Positions 41,935 through 55,900 of a DNA stretch of 64,000 nt are shown piece after piece. The stretch is taken from positions 31,546,501 through 31,610,500 of the forward strand of contig CP142452.1 in assembly GCA_038049695.1 (NCBI GenBank). Direction: 5' to 3'. Below the pieces are notes generated by a model. That model worked only from the letters and a program-made list of their open reading frames with translations. It searched no databases and was not told the origin of the DNA. Positions within the stretch are counted from its first letter, which is position 1. Every line of letters begins with the position of its first letter. Source of the stretch: Cinnamomum chago. Taxonomy: Eukaryota; Streptophyta; Magnoliopsida; Laurales; Lauraceae. Position numbers and translations under genes: made by a program.

Positions 41935-44900
41935 AGTCTCCCAGTAAACGGAGCCCGTTTGCTTATTTTGGGCGCCCGGACTTTCGTTTTCTATGTTTTA
42001 AGCTAACGTTCTAACTTAAACTTACGTTTCGACTGTACGTGCAATCCGGGATTTGGGATCTAGTGCCGTCAATTCCTGTAAGTCATGAATGACTAAGGGC
42101 CCGTGCCCGGCAATTTTCTAGGGCAATTGAGCCCGCTTTCTCATTTTGGGCGCTTGGAGGCTCGTTTTCAAGGTTTTAAGCTAACGTTCTAACCTAAACC
42201 TAGCTTCCAACTGTGCGGGCAATCCGGGATTCGGAATCTCATTCCGTCAGTTCCTGTGAGCCATGAATGACTAGGGTCCCGTGCCCGTCAAGTTTCACGG
42301 TCAACAGATCCCGTTTGGTCATTTTGTGCCCCCGGAGGCTCGTTTTCTAGGTTTTAAGATAACGTTTTAACTTCAACCAACGTTCCAACTGTACGGGCAA
42401 TCCGAGATTCGAATCTTGTTCCGTCAACTCCTGTAAGTCATTTATGACTAAGGGCCCGTGCCCGTCAAGTTTCGAGGGCAACGGAGCCCGTTTTCTCATA
42501 TTCGGCGCTCGTAGGCTCGTTTTATAGGGTTTAAGCTAACGTTTCAACTATACGGGCAATCCGGGATTTAGAATCTCGTTCTGTCAGTTCTTACAAGTCA
42601 TGAATGAGTAGGGGCCCGTGGCTGTCAAGTATCACGGGCAACGGACCCCGTTTGCTGATTTTGTGCGCCCGGAGGTTCGTTTTCTAGGTTTTAAGCTAAC
42701 GTTCTTACTTAAATCTACGTTCTAACTATACGGGCAATCCGGGACTCGTAATCTCGTTCCGTCAGTTCCTGTAAGTGATGAATGACTAGAGGCCCGTTTC
42801 GCCGAGTTTCAGGGGCAACGGAGCCCGTTTGCTCATTTTGGGCTAATGGAAGTTTGTTTTCTAGGTTTTAAGTTAACGATCTAACTTAAACCTACGTTTC
42901 ATATGTACGGAAAATCCGGGATTCGGAACCTCGTTCCGTCAGTTCTTGCAACTGATGAATGACTAGGTGTCCGTGCCCGTAATGTTTCACGGGCGACGGA
43001 GCCAGTTAGCTCATTTTGGGCGCTTGGAGGCTTATTTTCTAGGTTTAAGCTAACGTTCTAACTTTTAAACCTACGTTTCAACTGTACGGACCATCCGGAA
43101 TTTAGAATCTCGCTCTGTCAGTTCCTAAAAGTCATGAATGACTACGGACCCGTGCCCGTCAAATTTCACGGGCAACGGACCCCGTTTGCTCATTAAGGGG
43201 CCCCGGAGGCTCGTTTTCTAGATTTAAAGCTAACGTTCAAACTTAAACCTACGTTTCAACCGTACGGGAAATCCGGTAATCGAATTCTCGTTCTGTCAGT
43301 TCCTGCAAGTCGTGAATGACTAGGAGCCCGTGCCCGTCAAGTCTCCCATTAAACGGAGCCCGTTTGCTTATTTTGGGCGCCCGGACTTTCGTTTTCTAAG
43401 TTTTAAGCTAACGTTCTAACTTAAACTTACGTTTCGACTGTACGTGCAATCCGGGATTCGGGATCTCGTGCCTTCAATTCCTGTAAGTCATGAATGACTA
43501 GGGGCCCGTGCCCGGCAAGTTTATAGGGCAATGGAGCCCGCTTTCTCATTTTGGGCGCTTGGAGGCTCGTTTTCAAGGTTTTAAGCTAACGTTCGAACCT
43601 AAACCTAGCTTCCAACTGTGCGGGCAATCCAGGATTCGGAATCTCATTCCGTCAGTTCCTGTGAGCCATGAATGACTAGGGTCCCGTGCCCGTCAAGTTT
43701 CACGGTCAACAGATCCCGTTTGGTCATTTTGTGCCCCCGGAGGCTCGTTTTATAGGTTTTAAGATAACGTTTTAACTTCAACCAACGTTCCAACTGTACG
43801 GGCAATCCGAGATTCGGAATCTTGTTCCGTCAACTCCTGTAAGTCATTTATGACTTGGGGCCCGTGCCCGTCAAGTTTTAAGGGCAACGGAGCCCGTTTT
43901 CTCATTTTGGGCGCTCGTAGGCTCGTTTTATAGGGTTTAAGCTAATGTTCTAACCTAAACCTACGTTTCAACTATACGGGTAATCCGGGATTTAGAATCT
44001 CGTTCTGTCAGTTCTTACAAGTCATGAATGAGTAGGGGCCCGTGGCTGTCAAGTATCACGGGCAACGGACCCCGTTTGCTGATTTTGTGCGCCCGGAGGT
44101 TCGTTTTCTAGGTTTTAAGCTAACGTTCTAATTTAAATCTACGTTCTAACTATACGGGCAATCCGGGACTCGTAATCTCGTTCCGTCAGTTCCTGTAAGT
44201 GATGAATGACTAGAGGCCCGTTTCGCCGAGTTTCAGGGGCAACGGAGCCCGTTTGCTCATTTTGGGCTCATGGAAGTTTGTTTTCTAGGTTTTAAGTTAA
44301 CGATCTAACTTAAACCTACGTTTCATATGTACCGAAAATCCGGGATTCGGAACCTCGTTCCGTCAGTTCTTGCATGTGATGAATGACTAGGTGTCCGTGC
44401 CCGTAAAGTTTCACGGGCGACGGAGCCAGTTAGCTCATTTTGGGCGCTTGGAGGCGTATTTTCTAGGTTTAAGCTAACGTTCTAACTTTTAAACCTACGT
44501 TTCAACTGTACGGACCATCCGGAATTTAGAATCTCGATCTGTCAGTTCCTACAAGTCATGAATGACTACGGACCCGTGCCCGTCAAATTTCACGGGCAAC
44601 GGACCCCGTTTGCTCATTAAGGGGCCCCGGAGGCTCGTTTTCTAGATTTAAAGCTAACGTTCAAACTTAAACCTACGTTTCAACCGTACGGGAAATCCGG
44701 TAATCGAATTCTCGTTCTGTCAGTTCCTGCAAGTCGTGAATGACTAGGAGCCCGTGCCCGTCAAGTCTCCCATTAAACGGAGCCCGTTTGCTTATTTTGG
44801 GCGCCCGGACTTTCGTCTTCTAAGTTTTAAGCTAACGTTCTAACTTAAACTTACGTTTCGACTGTACGTGCAATCCGGGATTCGGGATCTCGTGCCTTCA

Positions 44901-47431
44901 ATTCCTGTAAGTCATGAATGACTAGGGGCCCGTGCCCGGCAAGTTTATAGGGCAATGGAGCCCACTTTCTCATTTTGGGCGCTTGGAGGCTCGTTTTCAA
45001 GGTTTTAAGCTAACGTTCGAACCTAAACCTAGCTTCCAACTGTGCGGGCAATCCCGGGTTTGAGATCTCATTCCGTCAGTTCCTGTGAGCCATGAATGAC
45101 TAGGGTCCCGTGCCCGTCAAGTTTCACGGTCAACAGATCCCGTTTGGTCATTTTGTGCCCCCGGAGGCTCGTTTTATAGGTTTTAAGATAACGTTTTAAC
45201 TTCAACCAACGTTCCAACTGTACGGGCAATCCGAGATTCGGAATCTTGTTCCGTCAACTCCTGTAAGTCATTTATGACTTGGGGCCCGTGCCCGTCAAGT
45301 TTTATGGGCAACGGAGCCCGTTTTCTCATTTTGGCGCTCGTAGGCTCGTTTTATAGGGTTTAAGCTAATGTTCTAACCTAAACCTACGTTTCAACTATAC
45401 GGGTAATCCGGGATTTAGAATCTCGTTCTGTCAGTTCTTACAAGTCATGAATGAGTAGGGGCCCGTGGCTGTCAAGTATCACGGGCAACGGACCCCGTTT
45501 GCTGATTTTGTGCGCCCGGAGGTTCGTTTTCTAGGTTTTAAGCTAACGTTCTAATTTAAATCTACGTTCTAACTATACGGGCAATCCGGGACTCGTAATC
45601 TCGTTCCGTCAGTTCCTGTAAGTGATGAATGACTAGAGGCCCGTTTCGCCGAGTTTCAGGGGCAACGGAGCCCATTTGCTCATTTTGGGCTCATGGAAGT
45701 TTGTTTTCTAGGTTTTAAGTTAACGATCTAACTTAAACCTACGTTTCATATGTACGGAAAATCCGGGATTCGGAACCTCGTTCCGTCAGTTCTTGCATGT
45801 GATGAATGACTAGGTGTCCGTGCCCGTAAAGTTTCACCGGCGACGGAGTCAGTTAGCTCATTTTGGGCGCTTGGAGGCGTATTTTCTAGGTTTAAGCTAA
45901 CGTTCTAACTTTTAAACCTACGTTTCAACTGTACGGACCATCCGGAATTTAGAATCTCGATCTATCAGTTCCTACAAGTCATGAATGACTACGGACCCGT
46001 GCCCGTCAAATTTCACGGGCAAAGGACCCCGTTTGCTCATTAAGGGGCCCCGGAGGCTCGTTTTCTAGATTTAAAGCTAACGTTCTAACTTAAACCTCAG
46101 TTTCAACCGTACGGGAAATCCGGTAATCGAATTCTCGTTCTGTCAGTTCCTGCAAGTCGTGAATGACTAGGAGCCCGTGCCCGTCAAGTCTCCCAGGCAA
46201 CGGAGCCCGTTTGCTTATTTTGGGCGCCCGGACTTTCGTTTTCTATGTTTTAAGCTAACGTTCTAACTTAAACTTACGTTTCGACTGTACGTGCAATCCG
46301 GGATTCGGGATCTCGTGCCGTCAATTCCTGTAAGTCATGAATGACTAGGGGCCCGTGCCCGGCAAGTTTCTAGGGCAATGGAGCCCGCTTTCTCACTTTG
46401 GGCGCTTGGAGGCTCGTTTTCAAGGTTTTAAGCTAACGTTCTAACCTAAACCTAGCTTCCAACTGTGCGGGCAATCCGGGATTCGGAATCTCATTCCGTC
46501 AGTTCCTGTGAGCCATGAATGACTAGGGTCCCGTGCCCGTCAAGTTTCACGGTCAACAGATCCCGTTTGGTCATTTTGTGCCCCCGGAGGCTCATTTTCT
46601 AGTTTTTAAGATAATGTTTTAACTTCAACCAACATTCCAACTGTACGGGCAATCCGAGATTCGGAATCTTTTTCGTCAACTCCTGTAAGTCATTTATGAC
46701 TAGGGGCCCATGCCCGTCAAGTTTCGAGGGCAACGGAGCCTGTTTTCCCATTTTGGGCGCTCGTAGGCTCGTTTTATAGGGTTTAAGCTAATGTTCTAAC
46801 TTAAATCTACGTTCTAACTGTACGGGCAATCCGAGACTCGTAATCTCGTTCCGTCAGTTCCTGTAAGTCATGAATGACTAGAGGCCCGTTTCGCCGAGTT
46901 TCAGGGGCAACGGAGCCCGTTTGCTCATTTTGGGCTCATGGAGGTTTGTTTTCTAGGTTTTAAGTTAACGATCTAACTTAAACCTACGTTTCATATGTAC
47001 GGAAAATCCGGGATTCGGAACCTCGTTCCGTCAGTTCTTGCAAGTGATGAATGACTAGGTGTCCGTGCCCTTAAAGTTTCACGGGCGACGGAGCCAGTTA
47101 GCTCATTTTGGGCGCTTGGAGGCTTATTTTCTAGGTTTAAGCTAACGTTCTAACTTTTAAACCTACGTTTCAACTATACGGACTATCTGGAATTTAGAAT
47201 CTCGATCTGTCAGTTCCTACAAGTCATTAATGACTACGGACCCGTGCCCGTCAAATTTCACGGGCAACGGAGCCCGTTTGCTCATTAAGGGGCCCCGGAG
47301 GCTCGTTTTCTAGATTTAAAGCTAACGTTCTAACTTAAACCTACGTTTCAACCGTACGAGAAGTCCGGTAAACGAATTCTCGTTCTGTCAGTTCCTGCAA
47401 GTCGTGAATGACTAGGAGCCCGTGCCCGTCA
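41935..47431 (+). repeat. HOR unit U11, 31 monomers, 5497 bp (chimeric alpha/beta)
   Basis: Four blocks: I 41935-43339 (1405), IIa* 43340-44763 (1424), IIb 44764-46186 (1423), III 46187-47431 (1245). Block I and IIa* are alpha type. IIb and III carry beta marks (cgtcttctaag, gcccactttc, tttggcgctc, caccggcgac, gatctatcag; caactatacggactatctgg). IIb also has two changes not in U7/U8: tttgagatctc and gggcaaaggacc. Block I has gggatctagtgcc and gaatctcgctctgtc like U10, and a private cgtaatgtttc near 42979. Confidence 0.95.
43340..44763 (+). repeat. Block IIa* of U11, ending in a block I-type H monomer
   Basis: Monomers A-G are block II type (ttttataggtttt, gttctaattt, catgtgatg, ggcgtatttt, cctacaagtc). 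The H monomer has gttcaaacttaaacctacg, the block I state, in place of the block II state cctcagtttc. Further marks of this lineage are gtaccgaaaatcc near 44330 in F and gagccag near 44422 in G. The switch lies between 44553 and 44662. Confidence 0.88.
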
Positions 47432-50400
47432 AGTCTCCCAGTAAACGGAGCCCGTTTGCTTATTTTGGGCGCCCGGACTTTCGTTTTCTATGTTTTAAGC
47501 TAACGTTCTAACTTAAACTTACGTTTCGACTGTACGTGCAATCCGGGATTTGGGATCTCGTGCCGTCAATTCCTGTAAGTCATGAATGACTAAGGGCCCG
47601 TGCCCGGCAATTTTCTAGGGCAATTGAGCCCGCTTTCTCATTTTGGGCGCTTGGAGGCTCGTTTTCAAGGTTTTAAGCTAACGTTCTAACCTAAACCTAG
47701 CTTCCAACTGTGCGGGCAATCCGGGATTCGGAATCTCATTCCGTCAGTTCCTGTGAGCCATGAATGACTAGGGTCCCGTGCCCGTCAAGTTTCACGGTCA
47801 ACAGATCCCGTTTGGTCATTTTGTGCCCCCGGAGGCTCGTTTTCTAGGTTTTAAGATAACGTTTTAACTTCAACCAACGTTCCAACTGTACGGGCAATCC
47901 GAGATTCGAATCTTGTTCCGTCAACTCCTGTAAGTCATTTATGACTAAGGGCCCGTGCCCGTCAAGTTTCGAGGGCAACGGAGCCCGTTTTCTCATATTC
48001 GGCGCTCGTAGGCTCGTTTTATAGGGTTTAAGCTAACGTTTCAACTATACGGGCAATCCGGGATTTAGAATCTCGTTCTGTCAGTTCTTACAAGTCATGA
48101 ATGAGTAGGGGCCCGTGGCTGTCAAGTATCACGGGCAACGGACCCCGTTTGCTGATTTTGTGCGCCCGGAGGTTCGTTTTCTAGGTTTTAAGCTAACGTT
48201 CTTACTTAAATCTACGTTCTAACTATACGGGCAATCCGGGACTCGTAATCTCGTTCCGTCAGTTCCTGTAAGTGATGAATGACTAGAGGCCCGTTTCGCC
48301 GAGTTTCAGGGGCAACGGAGCCCGTTTGCTCATTTTGGGCTAATGGAAGTTTGTTTTCTAGGTTTTAAGTTAACGATCTAACTTAAACCTACGTTTCATA
48401 TGTACGGAAAATCCGGGATTCGGAACCTCGTTCCGTCAGTTCTTGCAACTGATGAATGACTAGGTGTCCGTGCCCGTAAAGTTTCACGGGCGACGGAGCC
48501 AGTTAGCTCATTTTGGGCGCTTGGAGGCTTATTTTCTAGGTTTAAGCTAACGTTCTAACTTTTAAACCTACGTTTCAACTGTACGGACCATCCGGAATTT
48601 AGAATCTCGATCTGTCAGTTCCTAAAAGTCATGAATGACTACGGACCCGTGCCCGTCAAATTTCACGGGCAACGGACCCCGTTTGCTCATTAAGGGGCCC
48701 CGGAGGCTCGTTTTCTAGATTTAAAGCTAACGTTCAAACTTAAACCTACGTTTCAACCGTACGGGAAATCCGGTAATCGAATTCTCGTTCTGTCAGTTCC
48801 TGCAAGTCGTGAATGACTAGGAGCCCGTGCCCGTCAAGTCTCCCATTAAACGGAGCCCGTTTGCTTATTTTGGGCGCCCGGACTTTCGTTTTCTAAGTTT
48901 TAAGCTAACGTTCTAACTTAAACTTACGTTTCGACTGTACGTGCAATCCGGGATTCGGGATCTCGTGCCTTCAATTCCTGTAAGTCATGAATGACTAGGG
49001 GCCCGTGCCCGGCAAGTTTATAGGGCAATGGAGCCCGCTTTCTCATTTTGGGCGCTTGGAGGCTCGTTTTCAAGGTTTTAAGCTAACGTTCGAACCTAAA
49101 CCTAGCTTCCAACTGTGCGGGCAATCCAGGATTCGGAATCTCATTCCGTCAGTTCCTGTGAGCCATGAATGACTAGGGTCCCGTGCCCGTCAAGTTTCAC
49201 GGTCAACAGATCCCGTTTGGTCATTTTGTGCCCCCGGAGGCTCGTTTTATAGGTTTTAAGATAACGTTTTAACTTCAACCAACGTTCCAACTGTACGGGC
49301 AATCCGAGATTCGGAATCTTGTTCCGTCAACTCCTGTAAGTCATTTATGACTTGGGGCCCGTGCCCGTCAAGTTTTAAGGGCAACGGAGCCCGTTTTCTC
49401 ATTTTGGGCGCTCGTAGGCTCGTTTTATAGGGTTTAAGCTAATGTTCTAACCTAAACCTACGTTTCAACTATACGGGTAATCCGGGATTTAGAATCTCGT
49501 TCTGTCAGTTCTTACAAGTCATGAATGAGTAGGGGCCCGTGGCTGTCAAGTATCACGGGCAACGGACCCCGTTTGCTGATTTTGTGCGCCCGGAGGTTCG
49601 TTTTCTAGGTTTTAAGCTAACGTTCTAATTTAAATCTACGTTCTAACTATACGGGCAATCCGGGACTCGTAATCTCGTTCCGTCAGTTCCTGTAAGTGAT
49701 GAATGACTAGAGGCCCGTTTCGCCGAGTTTCAGGGGCAACGGAGCCCGTTTGCTCATTTTGGGCTCATGGAAGTTTGTTTTCTAGGTTTTAAGTTAACGA
49801 TCTAACTTAAACCTACGTTTCATATGTACCGAAAATCCGGGATTCGGAACCTCGTTCCGTCAGTTCTTGCATGTGATGAATGACTAGGTGTCCGTGCCCG
49901 TAAAGTTTCACGGGCGACGGAGCCAGTTAGCTCATTTTGGGCGCTTGGAGGCGTATTTTCTAGGTTTAAGCTAACGTTCTAACTTTTAAACCTACGTTTC
50001 AACTGTACGGACCATCCGGAATTTAGAATCTCGATCTGTCAGTTCCTACAAGTCATGAATGACTACGGACCCGTGCCCGTCAAATTTCACGGGCAACGGA
50101 CCCCGTTTGCTCATTAAGGGGCCCCGGAGGCTCGTTTTCTAGATTTAAAGCTAACGTTCAAACTTAAACCTACGTTTCAACCGTACGGGAAATCCGGTAA
50201 TCGAATTCTCGTTCTGTCAGTTCCTGCAAGTCGTGAATGACTAGGAGCCCGTGCCCGTCAAGTCTCCCATTAAACGGAGCCCGTTTGCTTATTTTGGGCG
50301 CCCGGACTTTCGTCTTCTAAGTTTTAAGCTAACGTTCTAACTTAAACTTACGTTTCGACTGTACGTGCAATCCGGGATTCGGGATCTCGTGCCTTCAATT

Positions 50401-52928
50401 CCTGTAAGTCATGAATGACTAGGGGCCCGTGCCCGGCAAGTTTATAGGGCAATGGAGCCCACTTTCTCATTTTGGGCGCTTGGAGGCTCGTTTTCAAGGT
50501 TTTAAGCTAACGTTCGAACCTAAACCTAGCTTCCAACTGTGCGGGCAATCCCGGGTTTGAGATCTCATTCCGTCAGTTCCTGTGAGCCATGAATGACTAG
50601 GGTCCCGTGCCCGTCAAGTTTCACGGTCAACAGATCCCGTTTGGTCATTTTGTGCCCCCGGAGGCTCGTTTTATAGGTTTTAAGATAACGTTTTAACTTC
50701 AACCAACGTTCCAACTGTACGGGCAATCCGAGATTCGGAATCTTGTTCCGTCAACTCCTGTAAGTCATTTATGACTTGGGGCCCGTGCCCGTCAAGTTTT
50801 ATGGGCAACGGAGCCCGTTTTCTCATTTTGGCGCTCGTAGGCTCGTTTTATAGGGTTTAAGCTAATGTTCTAACCTAAACCTACGTTTCAACTATACGGG
50901 TAATCCGGGATTTAGAATCTCGTTCTGTCAGTTCTTACAAGTCATGAATGAGTAGGGGCCCGTGGCTGTCAAGTATCACGGGCAACGGACCCCGTTTGCT
51001 GATTTTGTGCGCCCGGAGCTTCGTTTTCTAGGTTTTAAGCTAACGTTCTAATTTAAATCTACGTTCTAACTATACGGGCAATCCGGGACTCGTAATCTCG
51101 TTCCGTCAGTTCCTGTAAGTGATGAATGACTAGAGGCCCGTTTCGCCGAGTTTCAGGGGCAACGGAGCCCATTTGCTCATTTTGGGCTCATGGAAGTTTG
51201 TTTTCTAGGTTTTAAGTTAACGATCTAACTTAAACCTACGTTTCATATGTACGGAAAATCCGGGATTCGGAACCTCGTTCCGTCAGTTCTTGCATGTGAT
51301 GAATGACTAGGTGTCCGTGCCCGTAAAGTTTCACCGGCGACGGAGTCAGTTAGCTCATTTTGGGCGCTTGGAGGCGTATTTTCTAGGTTTAAGCTAACGT
51401 TCTAACTTTTAAACCTACGTTTCAACTGTACGGACCATCCGGAATTTAGAATCTCGATCTATCAGTTCCTACAAGTCATGAATGACTACGGACCCGTGCC
51501 CGTCAAATTTCACGGGCAAAGGACCCCGTTTGCTCATTAAGGGGCCCCGGAGGCTCGTTTTCTAGATTTAAAGCTAACGTTCTAACTTAAACCTCAGTTT
51601 CAACCGTACGGGAAATCCGGTAATCGAATTCTCGTTCTGTCAGTTCCTGCAAGTCGTGAATGACTAGGAGCCCGTGCCCGTCAAGTCTCCCAGGCAACGG
51701 AGCCCGTTTGCTTATTTTGGGCGCCCGGACTTTCGTTTTCTATGTTTTAAGCTAACGTTCTAACTTAAACTTACGTTTCGACTGTACGTGCAATCCGGGA
51801 TTCGGGATCTCGTGCCGTCAATTCCTGTAAGTCATGAATGACTAGGGGCCCGTGCCCGGCAAGTTTCTAGGGCAATGGAGCCCGCTTTCTCACTTTGGGC
51901 GCTTGGAGGCTCGTTTTCAAGGTTTTAAGCTAACGTTCTAACCTAAACCTAGCTTCCAACTGTGCGGGCAATCCGGGATTCGGAATCTCATTCCGTCAGT
52001 TCCTGTGAGCCATGAATGACTAGGGTCCCGTGCCCGTCAAGTTTCACGGTCAACAGATCCCGTTTGGTCATTTTGTGCCCCCGGAGGCTCATTTTCTAGT
52101 TTTTAAGATAATGTTTTAACTTCAACCAACATTCCAACTGTACGGGCAATCCGAGATTCGGAATCTTTTTCGTCAACTCCTGTAAGTCATTTATGACTAG
52201 GGGCCCATGCCCGTCAAGTTTCGAGGGCAACGGAGCCTGTTTTCCCATTTTGGGCGCTCGTAGGCTCGTTTTATAGGGTTTAAGCTAATGTTCTAACTTA
52301 AATCTACGTTCTAACTGTACGGGCAATCCGAGACTCGTAATCTCGTTCCGTCAGTTCCTGTAAGTCATGAATGACTAGAGGCCCGTTTCGCCGAGTTTCA
52401 GGGGCAACGGAGCCCGTTTGCTCATTTTGGGCTCATGGAGGTTTGTTTTCTAGGTTTTAAGTTAACGATCTAACTTAAACCTACGTTTCATATGTACGGA
52501 AAATCCGGGATTCGGAACCTCGTTCCGTCAGTTCTTGCAAGTGATGAATGACTAGGTGTCCGTGCCCTTAAAGTTTCACGGGCGACGGAGCCAGTTAGCT
52601 CATTTTGGGCGCTTGGAGGCTTATTTTCTAGGTTTAAGCTAACGTTCTAACTTTTAAACCTACGTTTCAACTATACGGACTATCTGGAATTTAGAATCTC
52701 GATCTGTCAGTTCCTACAAGTCATTAATGACTACGGACCCGTGCCCGTCAAATTTCACGGGCAACGGAGCCCGTTTGCTCATTAAGGGGCCCCGGAGGCT
52801 CGTTTTCTAGATTTAAAGCTAACGTTCTAACTTAAACCTACGTTTCAACCGTACGAGAAGTCCGGTAAACGAATTCTCGTTCTGTCAGTTCCTGCAAGTC
52901 GTGAATGACTAGGAGCCCGTGCCCGTCA
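47432..52928 (+). repeat. HOR unit U12, 31 monomers, 5497 bp
   Basis: Blocks: I 47432-48836, IIa* 48837-50260, IIb 50261-51683, III 51684-52928. Same chimeric order and same IIa*/IIb junction as U11. A local difference is cggagcttcg near 51015 in E of IIb, a state otherwise seen in E of block I in U7 and U8. Confidence 0.95.
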
Positions 52929-55900
52929 AGTCTCCCAGTAAACGGAGCCCGTTTGCTTATTTTGGGCGCCCGGACTTTCGTTTTCTATGTTTTAAGCTAA
53001 CGTTCTAACTTAAACTTACGTTTCGACTGTACGTGCAATCCGGGATTTGGGATCTCGTGCCGTCAATTCCTGTAAGTCATGAATGACTAAGGGCCCGTGC
53101 CCGGCAATTTTCTAGGGCAATTGAGCCCGCTTTCTCATTTTGGGCGCTTGGAGGCTCGTTTTCAAGGTTTTAAGCTAACGTTCTAACCTAAACCTAGCTT
53201 CCAACTGTGCGGGCAATCCGGGATTCGGAATCTCATTCCGTCAGTTCCTGTGAGCCATGAATGACTAGGGTCCCGTGCCCGTCAAGTTTCACGGTCAACA
53301 GATCCCGTTTGGTCATTTTGTGCCCCCGGAGGCTCGTTTTCTAGGTTTTAAGATAACGTTTTAACTTCAACCAACGTTCCAACTGTACGGGCAATCCGAG
53401 ATTCGAATCTTGTTCCGTCAACTCCTGTAAGTCATTTATGACTAAGGGCCCGTGCCCGTCAAGTTTCGAGGGCAACGGAGCCCGTTTTCTCATATTCGGC
53501 GCTCGTAGGCTCGTTTTATAGGGTTTAAGCTAACGTTTCAACTATACGGGCAATCCGGGATTTAGAATCTCGTTCTGTCAGTTCTTACAAGTCATGAATG
53601 AGTAGGGGCCCGTGGCTGTCAAGTATCACGGGCAACGGACCCCGTTTGCTGATTTTGTGCGCCCGGAGGTTCGTTTTCTAGGTTTTAAGCTAACGTTCTT
53701 ACTTAAATCTACGTTCTAACTATACGGGCAATCCGGGACTCGTAATCTCGTTCCGTCAGTTCCTGTAAGTGATGAATGACTAGAGGCCCGTTTCGCCGAG
53801 TTTCAGGGGCAACGGAGCCCGTTTGCTCATTTTGGGCTAATGGAAGTTTGTTTTCTAGGTTTTAAGTTAACGATCTAACTTAAACCTACGTTTCATATGT
53901 ACGGAAAATCCGGGATTCGGAACCTCGTTCCGTCAGTTCTTGCAACTGATGAATGACTAGGTGTCCGTGCCCGTAAAGTTTCACGGGCGACGGAGCCAGT
54001 TAGCTCATTTTGGGCGCTTGGAGGCTTATTTTCTAGGTTTAAGCTAACGTTCTAACTTTTAAACCTACGTTTCAACTGTACGGACCATCCGGAATTTAGA
54101 ATCTCGATCTGTCAGTTCCTAAAAGTCATGAATGACTACGGACCCGTGCCCGTCAAATTTCACGGGCAACGGACCCCGTTTGCTCATTAAGGGGCCCCGG
54201 AGGCTCGTTTTCTAGATTTAAAGCTAACGTTCAAACTTAAACCTACGTTTCAACCGTACGGGAAATCCGGTAATCGAATTCTCGTTCTGTCAGTTCCTGC
54301 AAGTCGTGAATGACTAGGAGCCCGTGCCCGTCAAGTCTCCCATTAAACGGAGCCCGTTTGCTTATTTTGGGCGCCCGGACTTTCGTTTTCTAAGTTTTAA
54401 GCTAACGTTCTAACTTAAACTTACGTTTCGACTGTACGTGCAATCCGGGATTCGGGATCTCGTGCCTTCAATTCCTGTAAGTCATGAATGACTAGGGGCC
54501 CGTGCCCGGCAAGTTTATAGGGCAATGGAGCCCGCTTTCTCATTTTGGGCGCTTGGAGGCTCGTTTTCAAGGTTTTAAGCTAACGTTCGAACCTAAACCT
54601 AGCTTCCAACTGTGCGGGCAATCCAGGATTCGGAATCTCATTCCGTCAGTTCCTGTGAGCCATGAATGACTAGGGTCCCGTGCCCGTCAAGTTTCACGGT
54701 CAACAGATCCCGTTTGGTCATTTTGTGCCCCCGGAGGCTCGTTTTATAGGTTTTAAGATAACGTTTTAACTTCAACCAACGTTCCAACTGTACGGGCAAT
54801 CCGAGATTCGGAATCTTGTTCCGTCAACTCCTGTAAGTCATTTATGACTTGGGGCCCGTGCCCGTCAAGTTTTAAGGGCAACGGAGCCCGTTTTCTCATT
54901 TTGGGCGCTCGTAGGCTCGTTTTATAGGGTTTAAGCTAATGTTCTAACCTAAACCTACGTTTCAACTATACGGGTAATCCGGGATTTAGAATCTCGTTCT
55001 GTCAGTTCTTACAAGTCATGAATGAGTAGGGGCCCGTGGCTGTCAAGTATCACGGGCAACGGACCCCGTTTGCTGATTTTGTGCGCCCGGAGGTTCGTTT
55101 TCTAGGTTTTAAGCTAACGTTCTAATTTAAATCTACGTTCTAACTATACGGGCAATCCGGGACTCGTAATCTCGTTCCGTCAGTTCCTGTAAGTGATGAA
55201 TGACTAGAGGCCCGTTTCGCCGAGTTTCAGGGGCAACGGAGCCCGTTTGCTCATTTTGGGCTCATGGAAGTTTGTTTTCTAGGTTTTAAGTTAACGATCT
55301 AACTTAAACCTACGTTTCATATGTACCGAAAATCCGGGATTCGGAACCTCGTTCCGTCAGTTCTTGCATGTGATGAATGACTAGGTGTCCGTGCCCGTAA
55401 AGTTTCACGGGCGACGGAGCCAGTTAGCTCATTTTGGGCGCTTGGAGGCGTATTTTCTAGGTTTAAGCTAACGTTCTAACTTTTAAACCTACGTTTCAAC
55501 TGTACGGACCATCCGGAATTTAGAATCTCGATCTGTCAGTTCCTACAAGTCATGAATGACTACGGACCCGTGCCCGTCAAATTTCACGGGCAACGGACCC
55601 CGTTTGCTCATTAAGGGGCCCCGGAGGCTCGTTTTCTAGATTTAAAGCTAACGTTCAAACTTAAACCTACGTTTCAACCGTACGGGAAATCCGGTAATCG
55701 AATTCTCGTTCTGTCAGTTCCTGCAAGTCGTGAATGACTAGGAGCCCGTGCCCGTCAAGTCTCCCATTAAACGGAGCCCGTTTGCTTATTTTGGGCGCCC
55801 GGACTTTCGTCTTCTAAGTTTTAAGCTAACGTTCTAACTTAAACTTACGTTTCGACTGTACGTGCAATCCGGGATTCGGGATCTCGTGCCTTCAATTCCT

